Origin: Nitrospira sp.
GTDB lineage: Bacteria > Nitrospirota > Nitrospiria > Nitrospirales > Nitrospiraceae
Reading direction: 5' to 3'
NCBI GenBank assembly: GCA_024998625.1
Contig: JACOEL010000005.1
Span: 1-64,000 of the forward strand
DNA: 64,000 nucleotides
The notes beneath the pieces were generated by a model. The model made no database searches and was not told the DNA's origin. It saw only the letters and a list, made by a program, of their open reading frames with translations. Every line of letters starts with the position of its first letter. Positions within the stretch are counted from its first letter, which is position 1. This document shows positions 9,128-17,370 of this stretch, one piece after another. A program made the translations under genes and the position numbers.

Positions 9128-10116
9128 TGAGGCGTCGTCCCTTGCACATTCTCGCAGTTGCATCGTGGTTGCTCATCGCCCTCCTGTGCTCAGGCACAGC
9201 CGAGGCGGCTTCCCCGGAGATCCGGGCTACCGTGGCTATGCAGAAGAGTGGATCTGAAGCCACGCTGCTGGGCATGTTCTTTCGCGATCCCCAGCTTGGC
9301 TGGGCCGTGGGGTCCGGTGGGACGATTCTCAGGACGACCGACGGCGGACGCAAGTGGAAGAAAGTACCCAGCGGCACCACGTCGCTGCTGACGGCCGTGT
9401 ATTTCCAGGATGCGCGTCGTGGATGGGTCGTGGGCGCCAATGGCACCGTGCGGACCAGCCGGGATGGTGGAGAAACCTGGAGCGTCGTGTTTGTGTCTAC
9501 GCAGGCCCCGCTCTACGGGATCGCGTTCGTGACACCTCAGAAGGGCTGGTTGGTCGGCGGCAATGGCACGATTCTGCAGACGACCGACGGCGGAGAGAAT
9601 TGGACGGATCAAGCCAGCGGCACGAACGCCGCGCTGCATTCCATCGTATTGACGAACCAGCAGCATGGGGCGATCGTTGGCGCATTGGGTACGATTCTCA
9701 CGACATCCGACGGCGGCGCGACCTGGACGCCTCAGGTCAGTCAGAGTTCGGCCACGTTTTTCGATGTGGCCTTTGCAGATGAGGTGAACGGCTGGGCGGT
9801 CGGCAATGCCGGCGCGTTGTTTCAAACGACCGACGGGGGCACGCATTGGATCGATCGAACCTTACCTTGCGGCCGGACCTGTAACAAGCTGACCGATCTG
9901 ATTCGGGTTCGTTTTACCGATGCGCAGCAGGGCTGGATCGTGGGAGAGCATGGCCAGATTTTGAGAACCACCGATGCGGGTTTTAATTGGGTGGAAGAAA
10001 CCAGCCCGGTGAAGCGCTCGCTCATGGCCTTGAGTTTTCCTCACACCACCGCCGGCTGGGCGGCAGGCGAGGGAGGCATCATTATTTCGATCAGCCCCGG
10101 ACGCCAGGAGCGCTAG
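9127..10116 (+). CDS. Exported Ycf48/BNR-like beta-propeller protein
   Basis: This 329-residue protein starts with a signal peptide (about residues 1-27, LHILAVASWLLIALLCSGT). It then carries about seven copies of a repeat with the consensus GWxVGxxGTILxTTDGGxxW, typical of Ycf48-like or BNR/sialidase-type beta-propellers. The cyanobacterial Ycf48 assists photosystem II assembly; non-photosynthetic homologues are uncharacterised. It is translationally coupled to the preceding IPT/TIG gene (shared base 9127), so the two products probably act together outside the cytoplasm, perhaps as a scaffold. The stop lies inside a probable bidirectional terminator. Confidence 0.8.
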   Translation: MRRRPLHILAVASWLLIALLCSGTAEAASPEIRATVAMQKSGSEATLLGMFFRDPQLGWAVGSGGTILRTTDGGRKWKKVPSGTTSLLTAVYFQDARRGWVVGANGTVRTSRDGGETWSVVFVSTQAPLYGIAFVTPQKGWLVGGNGTILQTTDGGENWTDQASGTNAALHSIVLTNQQHGAIVGALGTILTTSDGGATWTPQVSQSSATFFDVAFADEVNGWAVGNAGALFQTTDGGTHWIDRTLPCGRTCNKLTDLIRVRFTDAQQGWIVGEHGQILRTTDAGFNWVEETSPVKRSLMALSFPHTTAGWAAGEGGIIISISPGRQER

Positions 10117-10146
10117 GCCGATCCCGATCCTATCCCAATCGGCCTA
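10114..10146. terminator. Bidirectional terminator-like hairpin
   Basis: TAGGCCGAT (10114-10122) and ATCGGCCTA (10138-10146) form a perfect 9-bp inverted repeat with a 15-base loop. It includes the stop codons of both convergent genes. No strong T tract follows on either side, so factor-independent termination is only likely, not certain. Confidence 0.5.
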
Positions 10147-10867
10147 ATCGACTCTGCACAATACTCAGTGCTGTGACTGCCGCGGTGTCCGCACGGAGGA
10201 TGCACTCACCGAGACTCACGGCGTGGCAGTGCTGTGCCAGGGCCTGGGCGATTTCTTCTTCCGCCCATCCCCCTTCAGGTCCGATGATTACGCAAATCTG
10301 TTCCGATGGGTGAGTCGGCAGCGGCGCTCTGGCCAATGCGATAGCCTCATGGCGTTCTGCCAGGAGCAACGAGCAGGTCGCTTTGTGAGTGGAAAAGAAC
10401 CGGCGTGACTCCAGCGGTTCCAACACTTGCGGGGGCTGCCATTGCTCCGATTGTTGCGCCGCTTCGGTGGCGATGCGCTGCCAGCGGGCCACTTGGGCAG
10501 CGATCCTGTCCGACTGCGGTCGTACGATCCCATGGCGCGAGACGAGGGGAAGGATCATCCGCACACCCAACTCGCTCGCCTTTTGCACCACCCAATCCAT
10601 ATGGTCGCCTTTGAGCAGGGCTTGTGCGAGCAGGAGGGGGGGACTGGTCTCGACGGGTCCCTGCCGTTGTTCGAGAATCTCCGTCGTCACCGCCTGCTGG
10701 GACACGTGCGTTATCCGCACACGATATCGTTGCCGTTGCTCATCGGTGAGCCAGAGCTCTTCGCCCGGCTTGACGCGCAGGCTTGCCCGCAGATGATGGC
10801 AGAGATCGTCCGTGAGGGTGATCCGGGTTTCACGAATATCCGATGAGGAGACGAAGAAAGCCGGCAT
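10130..10867 (-). CDS. rsmE: 16S rRNA m3U1498 methyltransferase RsmE
   Basis: RsmE methylates N3 of U1498 in 16S rRNA. The 245-residue protein has the N-terminal PUA-like domain (HHLRASLRVKPGEELWLTD) and the SPOUT methyltransferase knot, marked by LLLAQALLKGDHMDWVVQKA, ELGVRMILPLVSRH and the SAM-binding CVIIGPEGGWAEEEI, ending with LGECILRADTAAVTAL. It lies 34 bases downstream of dnaJ on the same strand, a frequent arrangement in heat-shock operons, and is probably the last gene of the grpE-dnaK-dnaJ unit. Confidence 0.95.
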   Translation of the reverse strand: MPAFFVSSSDIRETRITLTDDLCHHLRASLRVKPGEELWLTDEQRQRYRVRITHVSQQAVTTEILEQRQGPVETSPPLLLAQALLKGDHMDWVVQKASELGVRMILPLVSRHGIVRPQSDRIAAQVARWQRIATEAAQQSEQWQPPQVLEPLESRRFFSTHKATCSLLLAERHEAIALARAPLPTHPSEQICVIIGPEGGWAEEEIAQALAQHCHAVSLGECILRADTAAVTALSIVQSRLGRLG

Positions 10868-10901
10868 GGTGGTCGGCGGATCGGGCGGGGCGGTGATTGG
10901 T

Positions 10902-12014
10902 CTATTCGAAGAACGTTTTCATCTTGTCGAGAAAGCCTTCACCCTCGGTGTCTTTGGTATAGCCGCTTTCCTTGGCAAATTCTTCGAGCAGCTCTTTTTG
11001 CTTTGAATTGAGCTTGGTCGGAATTTCGACTTTGACGTGGAACAGCTGGTCGCCGGTATGGCCGCCCTTGAGGTTCGGAAAACCGAGGCCTTTGAGGCGA
11101 AGGATCTTCTCCGGCTGCGTGCCGGCAGGAATTTTCATGAAGGTGTTGCCTTTGAGCGTGGGCACTTCCACGCGGCCTCCCAGAATCGCGGTGACGAGGT
11201 TCACGGGGAGATCTGACACAATATCCTGACCCTCGCGGCGGAAGTAAGGATGGGGCTTCACCGTGATGGCCACATACAGATCCCCCTGCGGGCCGCCCTG
11301 GACGCCGTGTTCACCCTCGTTCGCAAGTCGCAAGCGCATGCCGGTTTCGATACCGCCTGGAATCTGGACGGAGAGCATGCGTTCCTTGCGGATACGCTGC
11401 CGTCCACCGCAGGCCTGGCAGGGTTCTGTGATGATCTGTCCGACCCCTTCGCATTGACCACAGGGCCGGCTGACGCTGAAAAATCCCTGTTGGAACCGGA
11501 GTTGGCCCTGTCCTTTGCAGGCTGGGCACATCTTAATCGCGGCGGCTGAGCGCGCGCCGGTTCCTTTGCAATCGGCACAGGTTTCCCACCGGGGGATTTT
11601 GAGTTTGGCTTCCTTTCCGAAGACCGACTCTTCAAACGTCACCTCAAGGTTGTATTGCAGGTCGTTGCCGCGCTCGGCGCGGGCTCGTCCGCGAGGCTGG
11701 CCGAAGAAGTCCTCGAAAATATCGTTGAAGATGTCGCCGAATCCGCCCTGTCCGCCGAAATCGAATCCCTCCGCCCCCTGCGGTCCACCGGCATGACCGA
11801 AGGCATCGTATCGCCGTCGTTTTTCTTGGTCGCTGATGACCTCGTAGGCTTCGTTGAGCTCTTTGAATTTTTCTTCCGCAGATTTCTTCTGTTCGGGGGA
11901 TGTGTGGAGATCAGGGTGGTGCTGGCGGGCAAGTTTCCGGAATGCCTTCTTGATCTCGTCGTCCGACGCGGTTCGCTCAATGCCGAGAGTTTCGTAGTAG
12001 TCGCGCTTAGCCAC
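10902..12014 (-). CDS. dnaJ: Chaperone DnaJ (Hsp40)
   Basis: DnaJ stimulates DnaK ATPase and delivers unfolded clients. The 370-residue type I Hsp40 has a J domain (residues 4-70) with HPD in ARQHHPDLHT, a G/F-rich linker (GGQGGFGDIFNDIFEDFF), four zinc-finger repeats (CADCKGTG, CPACKGQG, CGQCEGVG, CQACGGRQ) and the C-terminal substrate-binding domain. The fourth repeat lacks the usual final Gly but keeps both cysteines, so zinc binding should hold. It starts with GTG at 12014 without a clear Shine-Dalgarno sequence. A strong hairpin separates it from dnaK. Confidence 0.97.
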   Translation of the reverse strand: MAKRDYYETLGIERTASDDEIKKAFRKLARQHHPDLHTSPEQKKSAEEKFKELNEAYEVISDQEKRRRYDAFGHAGGPQGAEGFDFGGQGGFGDIFNDIFEDFFGQPRGRARAERGNDLQYNLEVTFEESVFGKEAKLKIPRWETCADCKGTGARSAAAIKMCPACKGQGQLRFQQGFFSVSRPCGQCEGVGQIITEPCQACGGRQRIRKERMLSVQIPGGIETGMRLRLANEGEHGVQGGPQGDLYVAITVKPHPYFRREGQDIVSDLPVNLVTAILGGRVEVPTLKGNTFMKIPAGTQPEKILRLKGLGFPNLKGGHTGDQLFHVKVEIPTKLNSKQKELLEEFAKESGYTKDTEGEGFLDKMKTFFE

Positions 12015-12043
12015 GGAAGATTTTTACCCGGTTAAATGTGCAA

Positions 12044-12081
12044 CACGACCGAGCTTCACGCAGTGGTGAGGCTCGGTCGTG
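12044..12081. promoter_or_regulatory. Long perfect hairpin between dnaK and dnaJ
   Basis: CACGACCGAGC (12044-12054) pairs perfectly with GCTCGGTCGTG (12071-12081), and inner bases TTCAC/GTGAG extend the stem to 16 bp with one wobble pair around the loop GCAGTG. It lies in the 82-base dnaK-dnaJ gap. No T tract follows directly on the transcribed strand, so I read it as an mRNA-stability, processing or attenuation element rather than a simple terminator. Confidence 0.6.
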
Positions 12082-12096
12082 CAATCGGTGAGGGTC

Positions 12097-14034
12097 TTAC
12101 TTCTTGTCCTTGTCGACTTCTTCGAACTCCGCATCCACGACCTTTTCATCGGTCTTGGCCTGCGCGCCGCCGTCTCCGGAGGAAGCGGCTGCATCAGCAC
12201 CGGTTCCGGCACCGGACCCGGCTGCGGCAGAGGCTTTCTTATACATCTCCTCAGCCAGCTTATGGGATGCCGTGGTCAGCGTTTGCGTTGCCGTTTCGAT
12301 GGCTGCGGGATCGTCGCCTTCCATCGCCTTACGGAGTCCGGCGATGGCTTCGGTGATCTTGGTCTTATCGTCTTCGCCGATCTTGTCGCCATGCTCGCTC
12401 AGGTTCTTTTCAGTGCTGTACAGCAGCGAGTCGGCCTGGTTACGCGCTTCCGCCGCCCGGCGACGTTTCTTGTCCTCCTCGGTGTGAGACTGGGCGTCCT
12501 TGACGAGCTTATCGACTTCTTCCTTGCTGAGTCCGCTCGATGCCGTGATCTTGATGGATTGTTCCTTTTGCGTGGCCAGGTCTTTGGCCGCGACATGCAC
12601 GATACCGTTGGCATCGATATCGAAAGAGACTTCGACTTGCGGCATGCCGCGCGGAGCGGGAGGAATGCCGACGAGATCGAATTGTCCCAACAGCTTATTG
12701 TCGTTCGCCATTTCACGCTCGCCCTGAAACACGCGGATGGTGACGGCTGTCTGGTTGTCTGCCGCGGTCGAGAACACCTGGCTCTTCTTCGTTGGAATCG
12801 TGGTGTTGCGCTCGATTAACTTGGTGAAGACGCCGCCGAGGGTCTCAATGCCGAGCGATAAGGGCGTGACATCCAACAGCAACACATCCTTCACTTCGCC
12901 CTTGAGCACGCCGCCCTGGACACCGGCTCCGATGGCGACGACTTCGTCCGGGTTCACGCCGCGATGCGGTTCTTTGCCGAAGAAATCCTTCACGACCTGG
13001 ATGACTTTCGGCATGCGAGTCATGCCGCCGACCAAGACGACCTCCTGGATGTCCTTCGCGCTCACACCGGCATCCGCCAACGCCTTGCGGCAGGGATCGA
13101 TGGTCCGTTGGATGAGGTCGCCGACGAGCTGTTCGAGCTTCGCGCGGGTCAACTTCGTGACCATGTGCTTCGGACCGCTGGCATCCGCCGTAATGAACGG
13201 CAGGTTGATTTCGCTTTCCTGCGACGAGGAGAGTTCGATCTTGGCCCGTTCTGCCGCTTCCTTGAGGCGTTGCAACGCCATCCGGTCTTTGCGCAGGTCG
13301 ATACCTTGATCTTTCTTAAACTCCTCGACGAGCCAGTCCATCACACGCTCATCGAAGTCGTCGCCACCAAGGTACGTATCGCCGTTCGTCGACTTGACCT
13401 CGAACACACCGTCGCCGATTTCCAGGACGGACACGTCGAACGTCCCGCCGCCGAGATCGTAGACGGCAATGCGCTCGTCTTTTTTCTTATCGAGACCATA
13501 GGCCAGTGAGGCCGCCGTGGGTTCGTTGATGATGCGCAGCACGTTCAATCCGGCGATCTGCCCTGCATCTTTGGTCGCCTGGCGCTGGCTGTCGTCGAAA
13601 TAGGCCGGGACCGTCACCACCGCTTCCGTGACCTTCTCGCCCAGGTAATCTTCGGCAGTCTGCCGCATCTTCTGCAGGATCATGGCGGAGACTTCCGGCG
13701 GGCTATAACGCTTCCCGCGCAACTCCACGTGTGCATCGCCGTTGTCCGCTTCCACCACCTTGTACGGGAGCCGCTTTATGGCTTCCTGCACTTCTTTGCT
13801 GCGGAACTTGCGCCCCATGAGGCGTTTAACGGAGAAGATGGTGTTTTCCGGATTGGTGATGGCTTGCCGCTTGGCGATTTGTCCGACCAGGCGCTCGTTC
13901 TTGTCCGTGATGCCCACCACCGACGGAGTTGTGCGACTTCCTTCCGCATTGGCGATGACGACCGGGTCTCCACCGCTCATGATGGCGACGCAGGAGTTCG
14001 TCGTGCCGAGGTCGATTCCGATAACTTTGCCCAT
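12097..14034 (-). CDS. dnaK: Molecular chaperone DnaK (Hsp70)
   Basis: DnaK is the ATP-driven Hsp70 of the cytoplasm. The nucleotide-binding domain starts with [18 protein letters not shown] and contains [35 protein letters not shown] and [13 protein letters not shown]. The substrate-binding domain follows ([17 protein letters not shown]), then a helical lid and a Gly/Ala-rich tail. ATG 14034 was chosen over an in-frame codon six residues upstream because it gives the universal MGKxIGID start and has GAAGGAGCC eight bases before it. The protein is 645 residues, a normal length. grpE lies upstream and dnaJ downstream. Confidence 0.98.
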   Translation of the reverse strand: MGKVIGIDLGTTNSCVAIMSGGDPVVIANAEGSRTTPSVVGITDKNERLVGQIAKRQAITNPENTIFSVKRLMGRKFRSKEVQEAIKRLPYKVVEADNGDAHVELRGKRYSPPEVSAMILQKMRQTAEDYLGEKVTEAVVTVPAYFDDSQRQATKDAGQIAGLNVLRIINEPTAASLAYGLDKKKDERIAVYDLGGGTFDVSVLEIGDGVFEVKSTNGDTYLGGDDFDERVMDWLVEEFKKDQGIDLRKDRMALQRLKEAAERAKIELSSSQESEINLPFITADASGPKHMVTKLTRAKLEQLVGDLIQRTIDPCRKALADAGVSAKDIQEVVLVGGMTRMPKVIQVVKDFFGKEPHRGVNPDEVVAIGAGVQGGVLKGEVKDVLLLDVTPLSLGIETLGGVFTKLIERNTTIPTKKSQVFSTAADNQTAVTIRVFQGEREMANDNKLLGQFDLVGIPPAPRGMPQVEVSFDIDANGIVHVAAKDLATQKEQSIKITASSGLSKEEVDKLVKDAQSHTEEDKKRRRAAEARNQADSLLYSTEKNLSEHGDKIGEDDKTKITEAIAGLRKAMEGDDPAAIETATQTLTTASHKLAEEMYKKASAAAGSGAGTGADAAASSGDGGAQAKTDEKVVDAEFEEVDKDKK

Positions 14035-14123
14035 GGGTTGGCTCCTTCGCAAAAAATATCAATGCGTGAACAATCGTGTCAGCTGTGCTTGTGAAACCTG
14101 TTCTTCATACCGATGATTCGGCC

Positions 14124-14678
14124 CTAGTTTGCGGCTCCGGTCGACACGGTCACCATGGCGGCGCGGAGGATGCGGTCCTGGAGGAGATATCCCTTTTGAT
14201 ACTCTTCCACCACATGGTTTTCTGGGATCGTGTCTGACGAAACCTGAGCGACTGCCTGTTGTGTGGCCGGGTCAAAGGCCAGGCCGACGCTTTCCACTGC
14301 TTTGACACCGAATTTCGTCAGCGCCCCTACGAGTTGCTTCAGCGTCAATTCCACGCCCTCTGTCAGGGCATCAACGGACCCGCTTCCCTTCGACGACTTA
14401 ATGGCGCGCTCAAGATTGTCGACCACGGGTAGAAGTTCCTTGAGGATCTGTTCGTTCCCGAACTTGATTTGCTCCCGTTGGTCGCGTTGAGCCAGCCGCT
14501 TGTAGTTGTCGAACTCGGCGGCCAGCCGCAGATACTTTTCGTTGAGGGCTTTGCATTCGTCGGACTTGGCATCCAGCACTTGTTGGAGTTCGTTGACGCC
14601 TTCCATGGTGCCGGAAGATGCCTCACTGGAACCGTCTAAGTTATCGATACTGTGAATATTCTTGTCGTCTTCAGACAT
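14124..14678 (-). CDS. grpE: Nucleotide exchange factor GrpE
   Basis: GrpE releases ADP from DnaK. The 184-residue protein has an N-terminal coiled-coil region (residues 25-75, LQQVLDAKSDECKALNEKYL, RLAAEFDNYKRLAQRDQREQ) and a C-terminal beta domain with VGLAFDPATQQAVAQV and VEEYQKGYLLQDRILRAAMV, which are hallmark GrpE segments. A ribosome site AAAGGTG precedes the ATG by six bases. It is the first gene of the grpE-dnaK-dnaJ-rsmE run. I found no CIRCE (TTAGCACTC-N9-GAGTGCTAA) element upstream and no hrcA in the window. Confidence 0.97.
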   Translation of the reverse strand: MSEDDKNIHSIDNLDGSSEASSGTMEGVNELQQVLDAKSDECKALNEKYLRLAAEFDNYKRLAQRDQREQIKFGNEQILKELLPVVDNLERAIKSSKGSGSVDALTEGVELTLKQLVGALTKFGVKAVESVGLAFDPATQQAVAQVSSDTIPENHVVEEYQKGYLLQDRILRAAMVTVSTGAAN

Positions 14679-14701
14679 TGATTACACCTTTGCTGGGGAG
14701 T

Positions 14702-14729
14702 GAGATAGCCACCGGAGAACGGAAGTCAA
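14702..14729 (-). promoter_or_regulatory. Possible promoter of the grpE-dnaK-dnaJ operon
   Basis: On the minus strand TTGACT (14729-14724), a 16-base spacer and TATCTC (14707-14702) resemble a sigma70 promoter just upstream of grpE. A sigma32-type CTTGAAA/CCCCAT pair is not evident. Confidence 0.4.
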
Positions 14730-14811
14730 CGGGGAATAGAAAGAAATCATCGTTTTTTCAGATCTCTAAGAGTTTAAGACGAGGGTAATGTCGGTCTGCG
14801 GTGAGCAGGGC

Positions 14812-15582
14812 CTAGGTCAGGTGGTTTCGCTGGTACAGGAGTTCCAATCCTTCAAGCGTCAGGAAGGGGCGGACTTCTTGGATCGTTTCGGTTTCCTGTG
14901 CGAGAACGGTCGCGAGTCCTCCGGTCGCGATGACGGTCGATGTCCGTCCGAGTTCTCGCTCCATGCGGCGGACGATACCGTCCACCAGTCCGACATAGCC
15001 AAACAGCAGACCGCTTTGAATGCCGCCGATCGTATCGGTGCCGATGACGGTTTTGGGCCGGATGATTTCCACCTTCGGCAGCTTGGCGGTACGGGAAAAC
15101 AGCGCATCGGCTGAAATTCCGAGGCCCGGAGCGATGACACCGCCGAGATACTCGGCGGACTTGGTCACGGCGCAGAAGGTGGTGGCGGTGCCGAAATCGA
15201 CGATAATGAGATCAGACCGGTACCGCGCATAGGCCGCGGCAGCGTTGACGATGCGGTCACTGCCGATTTCCTTGGGGTTGGCATACCGTAAGGTGAGTCC
15301 GGAGTCGGTATCGGGGCCGACGATCACCGGGGTTCGGTGAAAATAGGCCTGCACGAGAGAGTCAAAGGTGCCAGTCAGTGCGGGCACGACGCTCGAGAGA
15401 ATGCAGCCGGTAATCTGACCCGGGGTGAAGCCGGCATTATGAAGCAGATTGAGCAACAGAATGCCGTATTCATTGTCGGTTCGCCGCGATTCAGTGGCGA
15501 GGCGCCAATGCCCGCGCAAGGTGGACCCTTCGAACAGGCCCCACACCACGTTGGTATTACCGATGTCGATGGTCAGCAGCAT
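14812..15582 (-). CDS. coaX: Type III pantothenate kinase
   Basis: CoaX phosphorylates pantothenate in the first step of coenzyme A synthesis and needs a monovalent cation. The 256-residue ASKHA-fold protein opens with LLTIDIGNTNVVWGLFEG (phosphate-binding Asp) and contains VVPALTGTF, GPDTDSGLTLRYANPKEIGSD and IIVDFGTATTF. Length and motifs match the family. It is the last gene of the valS-nadC-birA-coaX run, 35 bases after birA; coaX next to birA is a recurrent bacterial arrangement. Confidence 0.95.
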   Translation of the reverse strand: MLLTIDIGNTNVVWGLFEGSTLRGHWRLATESRRTDNEYGILLLNLLHNAGFTPGQITGCILSSVVPALTGTFDSLVQAYFHRTPVIVGPDTDSGLTLRYANPKEIGSDRIVNAAAAYARYRSDLIIVDFGTATTFCAVTKSAEYLGGVIAPGLGISADALFSRTAKLPKVEIIRPKTVIGTDTIGGIQSGLLFGYVGLVDGIVRRMERELGRTSTVIATGGLATVLAQETETIQEVRPFLTLEGLELLYQRNHLT

Positions 15583-15617
15583 CGTGTCCCCACTCTACCT
15601 CAACAGGCTGGCCGATT

Positions 15618-16490
15618 TCACCCCCGCAGGTGGATGACTTCTGCGCTTCGGATTTCCAGCAATCGGTGAGGCAAAGTGGGGGAGGGATCAGAGGTCACAC
15701 GTAGACAGAGGCATCCATCGGGGCCGATGGACTCCGCGATCCCCTGCACGATCCCGTTCTCTTCCAAGGCCACACGGACGGTCTTGCCGAGTGTGGAGCA
15801 GCGCCGTGTGAATTCATCGACCATGCCGGATGGTCCGTCGCGGAATAAACGATCCATGCGTTGCTCGAGGCGGAGCAAGAGATCTGCCAGGATCATGACG
15901 CGATCAAACTGACGGCCGGCCTCGGCAGCCAGGGTGGTTGCCCCGGCCCTGAGTTCCGCCGGGAAACTGTCGGGCGCGGCATTGACGTTCAATCCAATGC
16001 CGATGACGATCGCCGGAGTTCTGTCGGCGGTGGTGGTGTGCTCGCAGAGGATGCCGCCGATTTTCTTGTCGCCGATCAGTAGATCGTTCGGCCACTTCAC
16101 CGAGACGGCAAGCCCCGTGCAGATGACCAGGCAGTCGGCCACCGCGAGGGCGGAAAACAAAGGAATCCAGGAGAGCCAGGGCCCTATGCGTGCGGACCCG
16201 GGCTCGGGCGCCACAATCACTGACAGGTAGATGTTTCCCTGGGCGGGAGAGTGCCAGGTGCGCCCACGGCGTCCCCGACCGGCGGTTTGGCAGTCCGCGA
16301 GAATCACGGTTCCATGCGGAGTCGCCGGACCGGTCAGTTGTTGGAGGTATGCCAGCGCGTCTGCATTGGTTGAGGCGGTGGAAGGGACATACCGCAGTGG
16401 CTTTCCGAAGGCGTGGGTGTGCAGGGTGGCTTGAAGGCGGTCGATGTCCAGCGGATCGGCTGGAGTCGGATCGTTAGCGGCTCCGCCCAC
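15618..16490 (-). CDS. birA: Biotin-[acetyl-CoA-carboxylase] ligase (monofunctional)
   Basis: BirA makes biotinyl-AMP and attaches biotin to the carrier protein of acetyl-CoA carboxylase. The catalytic signature GRGRRGRTWHSP binds biotin-AMP, and VKWPNDLLIGDKKIGGILCE is the second hallmark. An SH3-like C-terminal segment (LGKTVRVALEENGIVQGIAE) is present. There is no N-terminal helix-turn-helix domain, so this is a group I enzyme that does not act as a biotin repressor. Its start overlaps the end of nadC by 17 bases. Confidence 0.95.
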   Translation of the reverse strand: MGGAANDPTPADPLDIDRLQATLHTHAFGKPLRYVPSTASTNADALAYLQQLTGPATPHGTVILADCQTAGRGRRGRTWHSPAQGNIYLSVIVAPEPGSARIGPWLSWIPLFSALAVADCLVICTGLAVSVKWPNDLLIGDKKIGGILCEHTTTADRTPAIVIGIGLNVNAAPDSFPAELRAGATTLAAEAGRQFDRVMILADLLLRLEQRMDRLFRDGPSGMVDEFTRRCSTLGKTVRVALEENGIVQGIAESIGPDGCLCLRVTSDPSPTLPHRLLEIRSAEVIHLRG

Positions 16491-17370
16491 GGCCCCCTCG
16501 ATAACCGGTGAGGTCCAGGCTGAGGTCGGCTGCGGGGGCGGAGTGCGTCAGGGCGCCCACGGAAATGAAATCCACCCCGGCCTGGGCCATGTCGGCGACG
16601 GTCTGCAGGGTGATGCCGCCTGAGACCTCAACCAGGGCGCGTTTCTTGATCAGGGCCACGGCCTTTTGCACGAGGGCCGGAGACATGTTGTCGAGTAGAA
16701 TGATGTCGGCTTTACCGGCCAGCGCTTCCTTCACCTCTTGCAAGCTTTTGGCTTCTACTTCAATGCAAAGGCCGTGCGGCGCTCCGGCACGAGCGAGTCG
16801 GCAGGCTCCGGCCACATCGACGCCGGTTGAGCGCAAGACTGCGAGATGGTTGTCCTTGATCAGGACGCCGTCGCCTAGCGAAAAGCGATGGTTTCGGCCA
16901 CCACCCAGATGCACCGCCCATTTTTCGAGTGCTCGCAGTCCCGGTGTGGTCTTGCGTGTATCGAGAATGGCGGTCCCCGTATTGTGGACTGCGGCGCAAA
17001 ATTTCGCGGTCAGCGTGGCGATGCCGGAGAGTCGTTGAAGGAAATTGACGGCGACGCGTTCCGCCATCAACAACGACCGCACATCGCCTCTGACGACGAT
17101 GACCTCCGCGTCGGGTTTGACGGTGGCTCCGTCGTTGATGGTCTTGACGATGCGCAACGAGGGATCGACGGCAAGGAACACTTCGCGCGCGACGGCCACG
17201 CCTGCAACCGTTATGGGTTGATGGGCGACGATGGCGGCTCGGGCCTGAATGGAACGGGGAAACAGCGCACTCGTGGTGACGTCGCCGTGGTCCAGGTCTT
17301 CGGCGAGGGCGAGCTGAACCGCTTTGCGGATGGTCTGGATGTTAAGGGGATTGTTGTTTTGTTTGCTCAA
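16474..17370 (-). CDS. nadC: Nicotinate-nucleotide pyrophosphorylase (quinolinate phosphoribosyltransferase)
   Basis: NadC converts quinolinate and PRPP to nicotinate mononucleotide in de novo NAD synthesis. The 298-residue protein shows EDLDHGDVTTSALFP near the N-terminus, AERVAVNFLQRLSGIATLTA, the active-site DTRKTTPGLRALEKWAV and GGGRNHRFSLGDGVLIKDNH, and finally EVSGGITLQTVADMAQAGVD. Length and motifs are normal. It overlaps the 3' end of valS by 29 bases and the 5' end of birA by 17, so the cofactor genes are coupled behind valS. Confidence 0.97.
   Translation of the reverse strand: MSKQNNNPLNIQTIRKAVQLALAEDLDHGDVTTSALFPRSIQARAAIVAHQPITVAGVAVAREVFLAVDPSLRIVKTINDGATVKPDAEVIVVRGDVRSLLMAERVAVNFLQRLSGIATLTAKFCAAVHNTGTAILDTRKTTPGLRALEKWAVHLGGGRNHRFSLGDGVLIKDNHLAVLRSTGVDVAGACRLARAGAPHGLCIEVEAKSLQEVKEALAGKADIILLDNMSPALVQKAVALIKKRALVEVSGGITLQTVADMAQAGVDFISVGALTHSAPAADLSLDLTGYRGGRGRSR

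Noticed and set aside
14679-14811. CIRCE/HrcA operator before grpE
   Set aside because: The TTAGCACTC-N9-GAGTGCTAA dyad is not present in the gap, and no hrcA gene is in the window.
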